Counted from the stretch's first letter, positions 49,872 to 58,567 are shown. The stretch is DNA of 64,000 nucleotides from Gammaproteobacteria bacterium (GCA_022819855.1 JAJEGN010000011.1:1-64000), one strand, 5' to 3'. Program-made: numbers and translations. The notes: generated by a model not told the origin, from the letters alone.

Positions 49872-50573
49872 TCAAACTCCCGGCACGCCGTTCGGCCAGA
49901 TGATCGGTTCGCAGGGATAAGGAATGAACTCGAAAGGGTCGGTCCTCACGAACGTGCTGCTGCGAACGAACGGTGCCGTAAGGTACTGCGGATCCTCGAC
50001 GATGGCGATGACCGTCAGGTAGTCGCCGTGGCGCACGTAGTGTTCGGTCATTACCGCGTTCTCGCTGTGCGGGACGCCGTTGCGGCGCAGATACCGCGGC
50101 CGCATGTGTGTCGTCACGACCGTCAACGTCTCGCCGTCCCAGCGGGCCGTCGAATGACCCTGCCACTGGAGATCGCCGCCCGGCCACGCTCGGCCATCGA
50201 AATAGAACCGGCGTTCCTGCTCCTGCAGTTCCATGCGCATCAGCAGCGTGTCGTCATCCTCGTGGTCGAGGTGAAAACGCACGGGGCCGCGCATGATGTA
50301 GGCCGCGCCGTGCGGCGCGCACTGCAATTCCGGCAGATAGTATTCGTCCGGGTCCCAGGCGTCGGCCACTCGCCGGCCTTCGGCATTCAGCGGAATCCCG
50401 GAGTAGTCGCCCTTGTGGGCGCCTTCGCCGCCGCGATACCGCGCATCCTCATGTATCAGCGGTTCCCAGTAACCTGAAAAGTCCTGTTGTGCCGTTGCCA
50501 CATTGACGGCGAGCAGCGCCGCCAGACCGATTCCGGCCGCCAGCGCATGCCGTGATCGCTGTGTGATTCTCAT
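49872..50573 (-). CDS. Exported protein related to the DLQGxW family
   Basis: This 233-residue protein starts at ATG 50573 with a signal peptide (LAAGIGLAALLAVNVATAQQ) followed by DFSGYWEPLIHEDARY, a variant of the D-x-x-G-x-W opening. It goes on with a Glu/His-rich segment, then DEYYLPELQCAPHGAAYIMR and a beta half (FHLDHEDDDTLLMRMELQEQ, GHSTARWDGETLTVVTTHMR, MTEHYVRHGDYLTVIAIVED). The G-H-S-x-A-R-W-D/E-G-D/E-T-L-T/V-V pattern is shared with the longer protein at 33351. Again the partner is a DUF6152 gene, 13 bases upstream on the same strand. Role unknown; ligand binding or an uncharacterised enzyme are both possible. Confidence 0.75.
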   Translation of the reverse strand: MRITQRSRHALAAGIGLAALLAVNVATAQQDFSGYWEPLIHEDARYRGGEGAHKGDYSGIPLNAEGRRVADAWDPDEYYLPELQCAPHGAAYIMRGPVRFHLDHEDDDTLLMRMELQEQERRFYFDGRAWPGGDLQWQGHSTARWDGETLTVVTTHMRPRYLRRNGVPHSENAVMTEHYVRHGDYLTVIAIVEDPQYLTAPFVRSSTFVRTDPFEFIPYPCEPIIWPNGVPGV

Positions 50574-50586
50574 CGTTGCCCCCGGG

Positions 50587-50991
50587 CTAGTCGTTATTGC
50601 GAAAACCGAAGCCGCGCCACTCCCAGCCATCTTCGGCGCGCTGGACGCTGCTCAGCGTCATGATCCGGCGGCCGTCCCTGCCGGGCGATCCGGTGATCGT
50701 CAGGTGATCCCCTACCGCGACGGATTCCGGACTCCAGCCCCTGCGCGTCATGGCAACCGTATTGGGCAGTTCCACGGCCCAGGTTTCAGTCTCGCCGCTT
50801 GCCATCGTGACATCGAGGAAGATGAACGGATGGGGATTTCGCCACTGCCAGCTCGACACGACACCCTCCCGGGTGATTTCCTGCTCGATATCGAAGTGCA
50901 GTGCCCGCGAATGGTGTGCCGACGCCGCGAACGCGGCCGCGAGCAGTCCTCCGCCACCGACAAGGACTGCGATCCTGTGCAATACGGTCAT
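50587..50991 (-). CDS. Exported DUF6152 protein (third copy)
   Basis: This 134-residue protein starts at ATG 50991 with a signal peptide (LVGGGGLLAAAFAASAHH); cleavage would expose HHSRALHFD. Landmarks are ITREGVVSSWQWRNPHPFIF, LDVTMASGETETWAVELPNT, AMTRRGWSPESVAVGDHLTI and SPGRDGRRIMTLSSVQRA. The NPHPFIFLDV segment corresponds to N-P-H-x-x-x-x-x-x-V in the family. It is first in a two-gene unit with the 49872 protein, and its own leader carries a LacI-like palindrome and a TATATT -10 element. Compared with the copies at 22973 and 34349, it lacks the C-terminal L-A-D/N-G tail. No function is established. Confidence 0.85.
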   Translation of the reverse strand: MTVLHRIAVLVGGGGLLAAAFAASAHHSRALHFDIEQEITREGVVSSWQWRNPHPFIFLDVTMASGETETWAVELPNTVAMTRRGWSPESVAVGDHLTITGSPGRDGRRIMTLSSVQRAEDGWEWRGFGFRNND

Positions 50992-51297
50992 GGCTGTCTC
51001 TGCCCCCGAATTCAACGTTGGTAACGGTTCCAATATAACAAAGTGCCCCGGTGTGTTGGCGGGGCTTTCGCTGCGGAGCGAGCGGACAAGTCAGCCTGAC
51101 GCCAGCGTCTCGATTCGCTCCGCTTTGCTCGCGGAAGATCAAGCTTATTCCGTTACTGGCTGCTACCGATCAGTCCTCCGCGACGCGCGCCGCTGGTGCT
51201 CGCGTGGCGCGTTCCGAGCCATTTTTCGGCGTGTTGATTGCGTTAGAATCGAGCGAGCGGCAAACCGCCGCGACGACCTGAAACGGGGGAGATCGGC
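50992..51297. other. 306-base divergent intergenic region
   Basis: The left end holds the minus-strand promoter and palindrome listed separately. The centre (51060-51230) shows no gene or repeat. The right end has TTAGAATC at 51243-51250, a weak -10 candidate for the plus-strand operon, and a GGGGGAG ribosome site just before ATG 51298. Confidence 0.4.
51018..51037 (-). promoter_or_regulatory. TATATT -10 and LacI-like palindrome upstream of the DUF6152 gene
   Basis: On the minus strand a TATATT -10 box (complement of 51032-51037) lies about 41 bases before ATG 50991. Overlapping and just downstream is TTGGTAACGGTTCCAA at 51018-51033, an imperfect 16-bp palindrome with a central CG and TTGG/CCAA ends, the shape of LacI/GalR-family operators. 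Binding there would block the start of transcription. Confidence 0.4.
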
Positions 51298-53406
51298 ATG
51301 TCCGCATCAAGAGGTTTCCGGCGACTTCTCGCATTACTCGCTTCGACAGCGATCGCGTGTTCAGCGGGCGTGTGGGCTCAGGACGTCGACATCGACGCCG
51401 ATGACATCGGCGGCGCCGTCTCGAGCGAAAACGGCCCCGAAGCCGGCGTCTGGGTCATCGCCGAGACGGACGACTTCGAGACCCGTTACGCAAAAATTGT
51501 CGTCACCGACGATGAGGGCCGTTATGTCGTTCCCGATCTGCCCGAGGCCGACTACGAGGTCTGGGTGCGCGGTTACGGGCTTGCCGATTCGGACAAGGTT
51601 GCGGCCCGGCCCGGCGACGCGCTTGATCTCACGGCCATAGTCGCGCCAAACGTCGAAGTGGCCGCACAGGTCTATCCGGCCGCCGCGTGGTACGCGATGA
51701 TGGATCTGCCGGACGAGAGCGAAGTAGCGCATCTGCCGGGCGGGATGAACGAGTACCTCGCCGTCATGAAGAACCAGACCTGCGTCGGCTGTCACCAGAT
51801 GGGCCAGCTCTCGACGCGCACGTTCCCGGAAGCGTTCAGCGACATCGAGTCGTCGGAGGAACGGTGGATCCGGCGAGTACAGTCAGGTCAGGCCGCGCGG
51901 CAGATGATCGGGCCGCTCGCCCAGCGGCTCAACGGAGTGCCGTTCAAGTATCTCGCCGACTGGACCGACCGGATCGCCGCGGGCGAGACACCGTCGTACA
52001 TTCCAGAACGGCCCGAAGGCATCGAGCGCAATGTCGTCGCAACGGTCAGGGACTGGGCCGACGAGAAATCCTACCTGCACGACCTGTCGACGACCGACCG
52101 CCGCGATCCGACCGTCAATGCCTATGGCCGAATCTACGGCGCGCCGGAACTGAGCACCGACAACTTTCCCATTCTCGATCCGGTGACGAACACCGACACG
52201 ACGTTCTTCGCGACCGTCCTCGACCCCGACACCCCGACGACGAACGACGACCCGATCGGCATGCCGTCCCCGTACTGGGGCGAGGAGCGCATCTGGGACA
52301 GCCGCGCCAATGCCCACAACCCGATGCTCGACCAGGACGGCCGAGTCTGGTACACGGCGCGCGTGCGCGGCCCCGACAATCCCGATTTCTGCCGCGAAGG
52401 CTCGGACCATCCTTCCGCGCAACTCTTCCCGACCACGCGCACGGGCAGGCATCTGTCCGTCTACGACCAGGAGTCCGGCGAGTACACGCCCATCCCGACC
52501 TGTTTCGGGACGCATCACCTGCAGTTCGCCGAGGATGCGTACAACACGCTGTGGACGAGCGGCGGCGGCGACGTGGTCGGCTGGCTCAACACGGATCAGT
52601 TCCTCGAGACCGGCGACTACGTGAGTTCGCAGGGCTGGGCGCCGGCGATCATCGACACCAACGGCAACGGCCGGCGCGACGACTGGGTCGAACCCGGCGA
52701 GCCGCTGGATCCCGAACTCGACATGAGAATCCCGGCGCGTTTCTACGCCATCATGCCGAACCCTTCCGACGGGTCGATCTGGGGATCCTGGAGCTTTACC
52801 TTCCCCGGCGGGATCGTCCGACTCGAGCCCGGCCCGAACCCGCCCGAGACGACACTTGCCGAGGCCTACAGCGTTCCGCTGCCGGGCTTCGCTTCGCGCG
52901 GCGCGGACATCGACCGCAACGGCGTCATCTGGGTGTCGCTCGGCAGCGGGCACCTCGGCGAGTTCGACCGCAGCAAGTGCTCCGGACCGCTGAACGGCCC
53001 GACGGCAACGGGTGACCATTGTCCGGAAGGCTGGACCTTCCACCGCTTCCCGGGACCGGGTTTCGATGAGCTGCCGGAATTCAGCGTCGAGTCGAGCTAC
53101 TACACCTGGGTGGACCAGCGCAACGCCTCCGGACTCGGCGCCAACACGCCGATCGCGACGGGCAACCTCTTCGACGGCTTGCACGCACTGGTTGACGGGG
53201 AGTTTCTGACGATGCGGATTCCGTACCCGCTCGGCTTCTACACCAAGGGATTCGAAGGCCGCATCGACGATCCGGACGCCGGCTGGAAGGGCCGCGGACT
53301 CTGGGTCCCGAGCGGCGACCGCACGCCATGGCTCATGGAAGGCGGGCAGGGCACGCGCCCGCTCGTCGTGCACTTCCAGGTGCGGCCCGATCCGCTGGCG
53401 AAGTAG
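51298..53406 (+). CDS. Exported haem c propeller protein with N-terminal carboxypeptidase-regulatory-like domain
   Basis: This 702-residue protein has a signal peptide (LLALLASTAIACSAGVWAQD). Residues 38-120 form a beta-sandwich of the carboxypeptidase regulatory-like type (KIVVTDDEGRYVVPDLPEAD then YEVWVRGYGL). The haem motif is CVGCH at 162-166 (KNQTCVGCHQMGQLSTRTFP), in a helical domain extending to about 260. The remainder is a propeller with motifs NPMLDQDGRVWYTARVRGPD, THHLQFAEDAYNTLWTSGGG and ADIDRNGVIWVSLGSGHLGE, similar to SMP-30/streptogramin-lyase-like blades. It is the first gene of a five-gene run, so it may be the main redox protein. Enzymatic role unknown; a secreted oxidoreductase or sensor is possible. 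Confidence 0.8.
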   Translation: MSASRGFRRLLALLASTAIACSAGVWAQDVDIDADDIGGAVSSENGPEAGVWVIAETDDFETRYAKIVVTDDEGRYVVPDLPEADYEVWVRGYGLADSDKVAARPGDALDLTAIVAPNVEVAAQVYPAAAWYAMMDLPDESEVAHLPGGMNEYLAVMKNQTCVGCHQMGQLSTRTFPEAFSDIESSEERWIRRVQSGQAARQMIGPLAQRLNGVPFKYLADWTDRIAAGETPSYIPERPEGIERNVVATVRDWADEKSYLHDLSTTDRRDPTVNAYGRIYGAPELSTDNFPILDPVTNTDTTFFATVLDPDTPTTNDDPIGMPSPYWGEERIWDSRANAHNPMLDQDGRVWYTARVRGPDNPDFCREGSDHPSAQLFPTTRTGRHLSVYDQESGEYTPIPTCFGTHHLQFAEDAYNTLWTSGGGDVVGWLNTDQFLETGDYVSSQGWAPAIIDTNGNGRRDDWVEPGEPLDPELDMRIPARFYAIMPNPSDGSIWGSWSFTFPGGIVRLEPGPNPPETTLAEAYSVPLPGFASRGADIDRNGVIWVSLGSGHLGEFDRSKCSGPLNGPTATGDHCPEGWTFHRFPGPGFDELPEFSVESSYYTWVDQRNASGLGANTPIATGNLFDGLHALVDGEFLTMRIPYPLGFYTKGFEGRIDDPDAGWKGRGLWVPSGDRTPWLMEGGQGTRPLVVHFQVRPDPLAK

Positions 53407-53431
53407 GGCAGCCAACCGCAACCGTGAGCGC

Positions 53432-55363
53432 GTGACCGTGCACATCGCCGGATTGACGTCAGCGGCGTTGCTCACCGCCAGTGCCGCCCTGGTCTGGCCG
53501 GCATCGAATGCGATCGCGCAATGCGTCGATCATTCCGACGATCCTGCCGGCTGCCAGCCGAGCACCTTCGATACACCGATCGGCGGGATGCCGTCCGTGC
53601 GCGTCGGGCGCGACGGCGGTCTCGATCCGACGTCATCGGAGGATGACGTGCGAGCCGGGGTGGCCCGGCTCGAACGTGAGCTGAACCTGTTTCGCAACTT
53701 CGAACACCTGCACTGGGTCGTGACGGTGCCTTCAGTCCGCGACGAGGCGACCGGTGAGTGGCGGGGTGGCGATCTCGATGGCGCCGGCGACGCGCGGGGA
53801 CTCGGTATCGCGGGCGATTGCCTGTTCGTAGGCCACCGCAACGGGCCCGGCTTCACGCGCGCCATCAACATCTTCCGGCTCCAGCCCGACCCCGCGAACG
53901 AACCGCCGGTCGAGGTCGGCGAGATTCCGGCAATGGCAATCGGCAACGAAGGTTTCGACGACCGCGAGTTGCGGGCCCTCGTCTATACGCCGTCGAACGG
54001 TGCTGACCGGATGATCCTCGTACGCAACGCCGGCACGAACACGATCGGCTGGCTCGAGACCTACGAGATCGACATGGAGACCTGCCTGCCGACCGGCAAG
54101 AGCGAAATCCACGATTTCAACGGCCCGTCGCACGAGTTCTATCTCTGGCACGATCCGGCCAACGCCAATCGGATCCTCGTGTTCGTGGCGATGTTCGCCG
54201 GCGGCGGGCTGCCCGAGCCCTCCGACCCGTCGCTCAGGATTCCCGATGCGATCGTGCTCGCGATCACGGACGAGGCGACGGGGGAGATCCTGCCGAATCC
54301 CCGTTTCCTCGCCGGCTTCAGCCTGCAGGACGTCGGCGGCCCGCCGGTCAACGAACGTCCGGACGCTACCGGGCTCTTTGCCGACGGGCGGTTCGCCGAC
54401 TTCAGCGAACTCGAAAACCTTTCGGGGCAGGCCGGCAATTTCCAGACGCGACAGAACAACATGCTGCATTCGCTGTCGGTGTCCGACGACGGCGAGCGCG
54501 TCTACGTCGCTGGCGGTAACGCCGGCTTCTATGTATTGAACTCCGAGGCGATCGCGCAGAACACGGACGCGGACATCGTGTCAGGCGACGCGTACTGCAA
54601 CCCGCGATCGACGGTCGTCGCCGGTGGCGGCGCAATCGACCCGTCGCTGCTTGCCGAGGTCGCCAACGATTGCCTGCACATGGTCGTGAACGACGATCCA
54701 GGGCTGGCCGCTTTTCTCGCGTCGGATGCATCGCCGGCCGCGAAGGCCGCGCGCTACCTCGTGCTCATGACGCGCTCGCGCGTCGACGTGCACCCGCCTT
54801 ACAGTTCGCTGCCGACCGGGATTCACAGCGCCGTATTCGTACCGGGCAGGCCAACTCGGGTACGCGGCAATACGAAGGAGCGGCCGGCCTACGTCTGGCT
54901 CACGGACGAGAACTTCGGTTGTCCGCTCATGCACGCGCGGATCGTGTCCGTCGAGGTTGAGGCGACGCCCGTCATGGTCGGCGCGTTCGCGGTTCCCGAC
55001 AACCAGCTCGATGAATGCCTGACGCAGGCCAACACCGAACCCGACGGCGAGGTGCGGCGCCGCGTCTTCCAGCAGAACCACAACCCGACGGTCTTTGCGA
55101 ATCTCGTCTTCAACGGCTGGTACGGACACGGCCTGCGCGCGATCGACATTTCCAATCCCTATACGCCGCGGGAGGTCGGCCACGCCGTGACGGTGCCGCA
55201 CGGCATGGCGCGGACCTATCCCATATTCAAGGACGGTCTGATCTACTGGGCGGACAGCGACACGGGTTTGCATGTGGCGCGATACACCGGGCCGCGCGCC
55301 GATGAATTGCCGGGCCCGGGCAGCGGCACGTACGAGAGCAACGCAACGAGCCCGCACCGGTGA
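53432..55363 (+). CDS. Exported propeller protein of LVIVD-like type
   Basis: This 643-residue protein starts at GTG 53432 (or GTG 53438) with a signal peptide (LTSAALLTASAALVWPASNA) and a small Cys-bearing start (CVDHSDDPAGCQPS). The chain consists of long beta blades including RGLGIAGDCLFVGHRNGPGF, RALVYTPSNGADRMILVRNA, SVSDDGERVYVAGGNAGFYV, and a last third with FANLVFNGWYGHGLRAIDIS, NPYTPREVGHAVTVPHGMAR then DGLIYWADSDTGLHVARYTG. The R-A-I-D-I-S-N-P-x-x-P-x-E-V motif is the hallmark of LVIVD-repeat surface propellers. It has no haem motif. It follows the haem protein by 25 bases and is probably its periplasmic or surface partner. Confidence 0.78.
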   Translation: MTVHIAGLTSAALLTASAALVWPASNAIAQCVDHSDDPAGCQPSTFDTPIGGMPSVRVGRDGGLDPTSSEDDVRAGVARLERELNLFRNFEHLHWVVTVPSVRDEATGEWRGGDLDGAGDARGLGIAGDCLFVGHRNGPGFTRAINIFRLQPDPANEPPVEVGEIPAMAIGNEGFDDRELRALVYTPSNGADRMILVRNAGTNTIGWLETYEIDMETCLPTGKSEIHDFNGPSHEFYLWHDPANANRILVFVAMFAGGGLPEPSDPSLRIPDAIVLAITDEATGEILPNPRFLAGFSLQDVGGPPVNERPDATGLFADGRFADFSELENLSGQAGNFQTRQNNMLHSLSVSDDGERVYVAGGNAGFYVLNSEAIAQNTDADIVSGDAYCNPRSTVVAGGGAIDPSLLAEVANDCLHMVVNDDPGLAAFLASDASPAAKAARYLVLMTRSRVDVHPPYSSLPTGIHSAVFVPGRPTRVRGNTKERPAYVWLTDENFGCPLMHARIVSVEVEATPVMVGAFAVPDNQLDECLTQANTEPDGEVRRRVFQQNHNPTVFANLVFNGWYGHGLRAIDISNPYTPREVGHAVTVPHGMARTYPIFKDGLIYWADSDTGLHVARYTGPRADELPGPGSGTYESNATSPHR

Positions 55364-55433
55364 GAGATGCGCACTCGACGGCGGTCGCGGCGCCGCGTGT
55401 CGGATTGCGGGCACAACACGCAAGGCGGTACCT

Positions 55434-56558
55434 GTGAAGTTGCGGTCAGATCCGGAGTACGGCGTGACCGAATCGTGCTGCCTGGGTGGGGATGGTCTTG
55501 AAATCGATTCTGTCAACGGACGTTATGGCGGCGACGTAAGCCGCCCGTTGTCGACACCCCTGGGGCGGGCAATTTCGGTGGCGGTTGCGGCTGTTGCTCT
55601 CGTGGCCGGAGAAGCGCGCGGACAGGACCTGCTTGTGCCGGTTCCCGCGCCCTCGCTCGACGACCGCGTCGCCTACATGTGTCCGATCCACTCCGACTAC
55701 ACCTCCGAGGTGGAAGGCCGCTGCCCGCGCGACGGCATGGCGCTCGTGAGGGCGACACCCTTCGACGTGCGCGACTACACGATGCAGTTCAGCACCGAGC
55801 CGCGCGTCGTCGAGGCCGGCGAGCCCGCGACCTTGCGTTTTGCGATCCACCATCCGGGGAGCGGCGAACTCGTGCGTGACTTCGCCATGGTGCACGATCG
55901 TCGCTATCACCTGTTCGTCATCAGCCAGGACATGGCGTATTTCGAGCATATCCATCCGGAACAGGATCCTGACGGGAGCTGGACGATCGATATCACGCTG
56001 CCGCGCGCCGGGTACTACAAGGTTCTGTCGGACTTCGTGCCGAGCGGCGGCACCGCGCAGTTCATCGCGCGCCCGCTCGTGACCCGGGGCTATACAGGCG
56101 ATTTCGCGAGCGACAGCGCTCGGCTCGTGCCGGATACGGGCTTCACCAAGTCCGTCGGCGGCCTCACGGCCACGTTGACGCTCGATCCGCCCACGTTCGT
56201 CGCGGGCCTCTACGGACATCTGAACTTCTTCCTGCGCGATGCAGCGACGGGCGAGCCCGCCACGGACCTGCAGGCCTATCTCGGCGCTTTCGGCCACACG
56301 CTGATCCTCAACGAAGACATGAGCGAGTACGTGCACTCGCACCCGATCGACCTGTCCGCGGGCTTCGACGACGAGGCGGGACCCATGCTGTTCATGCTGC
56401 CGATGGGCGTCGATCCCGAGACGCTGAACGGCGGTCCCGAAGTCACGTTCGACGCGCTCATGCCTGCCCCAGGCCGGTATCGGGCGTTCACGCAGTTCAG
56501 GCGCAACGACGTGATTCTTGACTTTGCGTTCACCTTCGAAGTGGCGGCGGCGGAGTGA
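55434..56558 (+). CDS. Exported protein with heavy-metal-binding (HMBD) motif and beta domains
   Basis: The reading frame codes about 374 residues from GTG 55434; the start is uncertain because no ATG occurs before the signal-like helix (GRAISVAVAAVALVAGEARG). A heavy-metal-binding segment is complete: YMCPIHSDYTSEVEGRCPRD then GMALV, the M-C-P-x-H/M-x-x-Y/I-x-x-x-x-x-G-x-C-P-x-C/D-G-M pattern (the second Cys of the final C-x-x-C is Asp). Two immunoglobulin-like beta domains follow, one beginning YTMQFSTEPRVVEAGEPATL (FixH/copper-chaperone-like) with HDRRYHLFVISQDMAYFEHI, HPEQDP and later EYVHSHPIDLSAGF, rich in His and Met. Copper or other soft-metal handling in the periplasm is likely. It shares an operon with cytochromes and precedes czc genes by 5 kb. 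Confidence 0.72.
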   Translation: MKLRSDPEYGVTESCCLGGDGLEIDSVNGRYGGDVSRPLSTPLGRAISVAVAAVALVAGEARGQDLLVPVPAPSLDDRVAYMCPIHSDYTSEVEGRCPRDGMALVRATPFDVRDYTMQFSTEPRVVEAGEPATLRFAIHHPGSGELVRDFAMVHDRRYHLFVISQDMAYFEHIHPEQDPDGSWTIDITLPRAGYYKVLSDFVPSGGTAQFIARPLVTRGYTGDFASDSARLVPDTGFTKSVGGLTATLTLDPPTFVAGLYGHLNFFLRDAATGEPATDLQAYLGAFGHTLILNEDMSEYVHSHPIDLSAGFDDEAGPMLFMLPMGVDPETLNGGPEVTFDALMPAPGRYRAFTQFRRNDVILDFAFTFEVAAAE

Positions 56559-56655
56559 CCACGTCGTGAGTGGATTGGCCCCTGCCGTCACGTCAAACTC
56601 CAACCGTCACGACCGGCGATGGCGCGCCTGCGCCCGGACGACGAGCACCGGGCTC

Positions 56656-57810
56656 ATGCGCCGCCTCGCCTCGGGGGCGGCGGCGTGCGTGCTGCTTGTC
56701 GTCGGGTTTTCACCGCGCGACGCTGTTGCGCACGCCGCGACCTCGAACACCGTGCTTTTCGATCGCGAGATCGTCCGGATCCTGAACGAGCACTGCGTGA
56801 TGTGTCACGCGAGCGGGGGCTCTTCGTTTCCTCTGGAAAGCTACGAGGAAACCTGGGTTCGGCGCCGGGCAATACACGATTCCGTACTGGCCGGCAGCAT
56901 GCCGGTCTGGGCCGCGGTTGCCGGCTACGGCGAGTTTCTGAACAGCAATGCGCTGACACTGCGCGAGAAGCGTTTCCTCGTGTCGTGGGTCGAGGGCCTG
57001 GGACCGCGCAATGCCGGCGAGGTGTTTTTCAACGTGCTTGACCCCGGTGCCGGCCGGCCGCCAGCGGTTCGCGCGGAGCCGAATTCTGACGTCTGGCAGC
57101 TCGGTGATCCGGATTTGCAGATCGAGCTTCCCGGTGCCCTGATCGAACCCGCCGTCTCAACCTTCGTCGTGCGTACCGCATTCGATACGGGGCTCACCGA
57201 ATGGCGCTCGGTCGCAGCGCTCGAGTTCAAGCCCGCGGACCGGCGCTTCATTCGGGCCGCCTGGTTTTTCGCGGAGGACTCTGGTCGATGGCTCGGGAGC
57301 TGGACACCGTGGTACGGCTTTACGCGGTTGCCCGAGGACCTTGCCTGGCAGCTCGCGCCCGGCGCGCGCATCACGGCCGAGATCCATTACGTTAGCGGGC
57401 AGACTGAGCCGCTTGCGGGGCAGGGTGTGCTCGGCCTGCATTTCGCCGGCGGTCGCACGAGCGAGCCGCATGGCCTAAGGCTCGAAGCACGCGGCGAAAT
57501 CGGTAGGAGCGGGGCGGGGACGCGGTATTTCTCCGAGACGACCCTTGTGTCCGACACACGGATTCTTGCGCTCAGGCCAGAGATCGCAAGCGGGGTCGAA
57601 TCCGTCGAAGTCGCCGCCCGAACGCCCGACGGCGGCACGGAGATCCTGCTGCTCGCGATCGACGTCGCTGCCGACTGGCCGACGCCCTATGTGTTCGCGA
57701 CACCCGTCTCCCTGCCGCGCGGCACCAGCTTATCGCTTGTCGTATATTACGGCGAGACCGGCGCCGCGGCGCCGGCGACCTTGCGCCTCGATGTCCGCCA
57801 TGCCCAGTGA
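56656..57810 (+). CDS. Haem c protein with copper-monooxygenase-like C-terminal domain
   Basis: This 384-residue protein begins at ATG 56656 with a signal peptide (ASGAAACVLLVVGFSPRDAV); GTG 56566 is an alternative start. The haem motif is CVMCH at residues 47-51 (ILNEHCVMCHASGGSSFPLE), within a domain extending to about 115 with SMPVWAAVAG. The C-terminal half resembles the copper type II ascorbate-dependent monooxygenase C-terminal fold: FIRAAWFFAEDSGRWLGSWT, then PWYGFTRLPEDLAWQLAPGA and ITAEIHYVSGQTEPLAGQGV. The single E-I-H-Y-V motif is kept, but the usual H-H and H-x-H of active copper sites are not clear. It lies 97 bases after the HMBD gene and overlaps the DUF4159 gene by 20 bases. 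Confidence 0.72.
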   Translation: MRRLASGAAACVLLVVGFSPRDAVAHAATSNTVLFDREIVRILNEHCVMCHASGGSSFPLESYEETWVRRRAIHDSVLAGSMPVWAAVAGYGEFLNSNALTLREKRFLVSWVEGLGPRNAGEVFFNVLDPGAGRPPAVRAEPNSDVWQLGDPDLQIELPGALIEPAVSTFVVRTAFDTGLTEWRSVAALEFKPADRRFIRAAWFFAEDSGRWLGSWTPWYGFTRLPEDLAWQLAPGARITAEIHYVSGQTEPLAGQGVLGLHFAGGRTSEPHGLRLEARGEIGRSGAGTRYFSETTLVSDTRILALRPEIASGVESVEVAARTPDGGTEILLLAIDVAADWPTPYVFATPVSLPRGTSLSLVVYYGETGAAAPATLRLDVRHAQ

Positions 57811-58567
57811 CCGCACACGAAGGAACCGCCTCGCGATCGTCGGGACCGCAGCGCTCGTGACGGTTGCTCTTGGCACCGCGCTCCTCGCCAACGCGCAGGG
57901 CTTCAGGCGCGGTTTCAGGATCCAGCAGAACGATCCGCCCGCGACCGAACTCGTCGTCGCGCGCTGGCGGTTCGGCACGAACGGCCTCATTGGCCACATG
58001 GGCTGGTCGCACAACTACCCGAGTTCGGACGAGAACCTCAACCAGTTCATCAAGGATTCGACCGGGATCGACGTCGAGATCGCCTCATTCAGGATCGTCG
58101 AACTCGGCAGTCCCGAGGTCTTCGATTACCCGTTCGCGTACGTGTCCGAGCCTGGCGAGATGGAACTCACTGACCAGGAGGTCATCAATCTGCGCGAGTT
58201 CGTCGAGCGCGGCGGTTTCGTGCTCATGGACGATTTCGACGGGACCGTGCAGATCGAGACGATGCGGGCGCAGGTCGCGCGGGCGTTTCCGGACCGGCCG
58301 TTCGTGCAGATACTCGACGATCACCGCGTCCTGCACACGCACTTCGATCTCGCCGACCTCAACCGCATGTCGCCGTACGTGCCCGGTGGGCGGATCGTCT
58401 ACTACGGGATCATGAACGACCACGGCGAACTTGCGATCGCGGCCGGCCACAACAACGATCTCGCGAATTTCTGGGACTGGTACGACGAGCCGCAGATGCC
58501 GCTTGAGCCCGCAGCCGACGCTTTCAGGCTCGGGGTCAATTTCGCGATCTGGGCGTTTACGCACTGA
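57791..58567 (+). CDS. Exported DUF4159 protein
   Basis: This 258-residue protein begins at ATG 57791 or 57800, inside the preceding gene, with a signal peptide (LAIVGTAALVTVALGTALLA). DUF4159 landmarks are VVARWRFGTNGLIGHMGWSH then NYPSSDENLNQFIKDSTGI, the Rossmann-like core NLREFVERGGFVLMDDFDGT, ARAFPDRPFVQILDDHRVLH and YYGIMNDHGELAIAAGHNND, and the ending DAFRLGVNFAIWAFTH. The domain resembles a glutamine-amidotransferase-like (ThuA/DUF4159) flavodoxin fold, usually of unknown function and often near MoxR/DUF58 ATPases; none is nearby here. It completes the five-gene operon. Convergent with the sulfatase gene, with a 140-base gap carrying no clear terminator. Confidence 0.82.
   Translation: MSAMPSDRTRRNRLAIVGTAALVTVALGTALLANAQGFRRGFRIQQNDPPATELVVARWRFGTNGLIGHMGWSHNYPSSDENLNQFIKDSTGIDVEIASFRIVELGSPEVFDYPFAYVSEPGEMELTDQEVINLREFVERGGFVLMDDFDGTVQIETMRAQVARAFPDRPFVQILDDHRVLHTHFDLADLNRMSPYVPGGRIVYYGIMNDHGELAIAAGHNNDLANFWDWYDEPQMPLEPAADAFRLGVNFAIWAFTH

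Noticed and set aside
51883..53475. 530-codon minus-strand open frame opposite the haem propeller gene.
   Set aside because: Shadow of the plus-strand gene, which has a signal peptide and a haem motif.
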